A stretch of DNA of 7,467 nucleotides from an uncultured Bacillota bacterium (GTDB taxonomy: Bacteria > Bacillota_I > Bacilli_A > RF39 > UBA660): positions 1 to 7,467 of the forward strand of contig CAMWQX010000045.1 of NCBI GenBank assembly GCA_947176475.1, in the 5' to 3' direction. The notes beneath the pieces are model-generated. The model was not told the DNA's origin and searched no databases. It saw only the letters and a list, made by a program, of their open reading frames with translations. Positions 6,321 to 7,467 of this stretch are shown here, one piece after another. How positions within the stretch are numbered: position 1 is the first letter of the stretch; each line of letters starts with the position of its first letter. Made by a program: the position numbers and the translations under genes.

Positions 6321-7433
6321 TTATGAATATTCACATACAGTATCTTTGGTTAGTGCCATATTAAATGTATGTTTAAAATTACCAGATGATGGCTCCGTAA
6401 CTGTAAATGTTTTTATTAAATTATTACATCTAAGCTTTGTAAATTTCTTATTAGCTTCAATTGTAAACTCTGTTTTTTGATTATATTTAGAATTAAATTT
6501 CTTTTCAATTCCCGAAGCTTTAATGGTCATTTGGTAAGTTCTCTCTTCAAAAATAACTTTACATGATCCATCATCTGTCATCGATTTAACCGTCAATGTT
6601 CCACTAGACTCATCATAAGTAGCACTTAATCCATTCGTACAACTATGCGATTTATATTGATATCCATTACTTGGCGTAACAGAAGATGATAAGCTAGATT
6701 TATAAGGCCCTCTAACTGTAGCTGGTGAAACTTTACCATGCGTTGCCGTAATATTAAGTTTCATATCATCTCTTTCTTTAAAGTTAATTGTACATGACAT
6801 ATTAGAAGTTACATTCTTTACTTCTAATTTATTCGTTGTTTTGCTATAAGTAACATTTGCTCCATTACTACAACTTACAGAATCATACGTATAACCCACA
6901 TTAGGTGTTACTTTAAATATAGCTGTTTTTCCACTTACAACGCTTACACTCTTATTATCGGTTTTAGAATTATTATTTGATAAAGTTACTGTGTATTTTG
7001 CAGCAGTTGTCTTGGTTGTCGTCGTCTTAGTGGTCGTTGTCTTAGTTGTCGTATCTTTCGTCGTTACCACTTTATTAGTTGTTGTACGCTTTTGCGTTGT
7101 ATTAATATTAAATACCCCATTTTTTGTCGTAGTAGTTGTCGTTTGACGACTTGTTACAATGGTTGTCGTTGGATCCGTTATATGTACTCCTTCACTCTCC
7201 ACTGGTTTAAAATTATGACTTGGCCTATCATCACCCAAAGTAGTATTAGATAAATCCTTCGTTTCAATAATGTCTGCTATATCTACTTTTCCATCATGAT
7301 TATAATCCAGTTCACTATCATATGGAATATTGCCAACTATACAATCTCTTAATTCGGATACGCGATACACTATTGCCTTAACATAAGGATCGACTAAACT
7401 CATTGATAAAATTAGAATTAAGATAAAACTCAT
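6321..7433 (-). CDS. Probable exported protein: EF-hand/dockerin loop, Thr-rich linker, three Cys-paired repeats
   Basis: From the ATG at 7433 the protein has 370 residues. A hydrophobic segment (2-14, FILILILSM) could be a signal peptide or anchor. Residues 43-54 (DYNHDGKVDIAD) form a complete dockerin-like calcium loop with ligands at D43, N45, D47, D51 and D54. A Thr/Lys linker follows (about 87-146). Three related modules come next, near 147-219, 224-297 and 299-370. The first two share the pattern GY-x-Y-x-S-x-(S)C-x-NG, then C-x-x-x-F-x-ER, and resemble divergent InlB-B/Listeria-Bacteroides-type beta repeats. Each module has a Cys pair (C188/C214, C265/C291, C336/C368) suited to a disulfide outside the cell. 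No LPxTG or C-terminal anchor is seen. The start is uncertain: the frame stays open upstream to the window edge (11 more codons, reading DNRGNDGNINP), and no good RBS precedes 7433, so the gene may be 5'-partial. Its role is probably surface display or adhesion (inference). No terminator is visible after its stop. Confidence 0.75.
   Translation of the reverse strand: MSFILILILSMSLVDPYVKAIVYRVSELRDCIVGNIPYDSELDYNHDGKVDIADIIETKDLSNTTLGDDRPSHNFKPVESEGVHITDPTTTIVTSRQTTTTTTKNGVFNINTTQKRTTTNKVVTTKDTTTKTTTTKTTTTKTTAAKYTVTLSNNNSKTDNKSVSVVSGKTAIFKVTPNVGYTYDSVSCSNGANVTYSKTTNKLEVKNVTSNMSCTINFKERDDMKLNITATHGKVSPATVRGPYKSSLSSSVTPSNGYQYKSHSCTNGLSATYDESSGTLTVKSMTDDGSCKVIFEERTYQMTIKASGIEKKFNSKYNQKTEFTIEANKKFTKLRCNNLIKTFTVTEPSSGNFKHTFNMALTKDTVCEYS
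7009..7053 (-). repeat. 15-bp in-frame tandem repeats encoding Thr-Lys linker
   Basis: Three imperfect 15-base units (7009-7023, 7024-7038, 7039-7053), each beginning GTCTT on the plus strand, encode pentads of four Thr and one Lys in the exported protein. The unit length is a multiple of three, so copy-number changes would alter linker length without breaking the frame. Confidence 0.75.
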
Positions 7434-7467
7434 AGGATTTATATTCCCATCATTTCCCCTATTATCA

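Noticed and set aside
6300..6323. Terminator for the exported-protein gene
   Set aside because: Only a short AT palindrome (GAATATTC) is present, with no stable stem and T run; the space is occupied by the operon promoter.
1..7467. CRISPR array, insertion sequence, tRNA/rRNA gene or TGA-as-Trp code
   Set aside because: No regular repeat-spacer pattern, transposase frame, terminal inverted repeats or cloverleaf was found, and Trp positions in the conserved enzymes use TGG.

Overview
The window looks like chromosomal DNA from a low-GC, AT-rich Firmicutes/Bacilli-type bacterium, possibly one of the uncultured gut lineages near Erysipelotrichia or RF39. Supporting signs are the strong AT bias, AGGAGG-type ribosome binding sites, TATAAT promoters, a classical T-box riboswitch, and a type 2 isoleucyl-tRNA synthetase. 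TGG is used for Trp and every long frame reads cleanly with the standard bacterial code, so it is not a code-4 Mollicute. The lineage call is inference.

Layout from left to right. The 5' part of an unrecognised gene leaves the window at base 1 (minus strand). A short-chain dehydrogenase/reductase follows (187-987, minus), and a divergent spacer separates it from an orphan 270-residue protein (1085-1897, plus, the only plus-strand gene). Next is a broken gene (1908-2308, minus). Its N-terminal RhuM-type domain and the C-terminal tail of a Fic/Doc domain are still readable, but the middle has been deleted and the two parts lie in different frames.

The core of the window is a minus-strand operon between 6315 and 2379. 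It has a perfect consensus promoter (TTGACA, 17 bp, TATAAT), an isoleucine-type T-box leader with terminator and antiterminator, a CYTH (triphosphate tunnel) protein, and ileS. The CYTH stop and the ileS start overlap by one base, so the two are translationally coupled and both should be induced when tRNA-Ile is uncharged. The synthetase carries GIHH in place of the class I HXGH signature. This GXHH swap is linked to extreme mupirocin resistance in type 2 IleRS. A good intrinsic terminator closes the operon.

Upstream of the operon (6321 to the right edge, minus) lies a probable exported protein. It has a hydrophobic N-terminus, one dockerin-like calcium loop, a Thr/Lys-rich linker, and three beta-repeat modules that each contain a cysteine pair. 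Its true start may lie outside the window.

The most interesting items are the altered IleRS signature, the CYTH gene locked into an isoleucine-starvation operon, and the RhuM-Fic deletion remnant. I saw no CRISPR array, insertion sequence, tRNA or rRNA gene.
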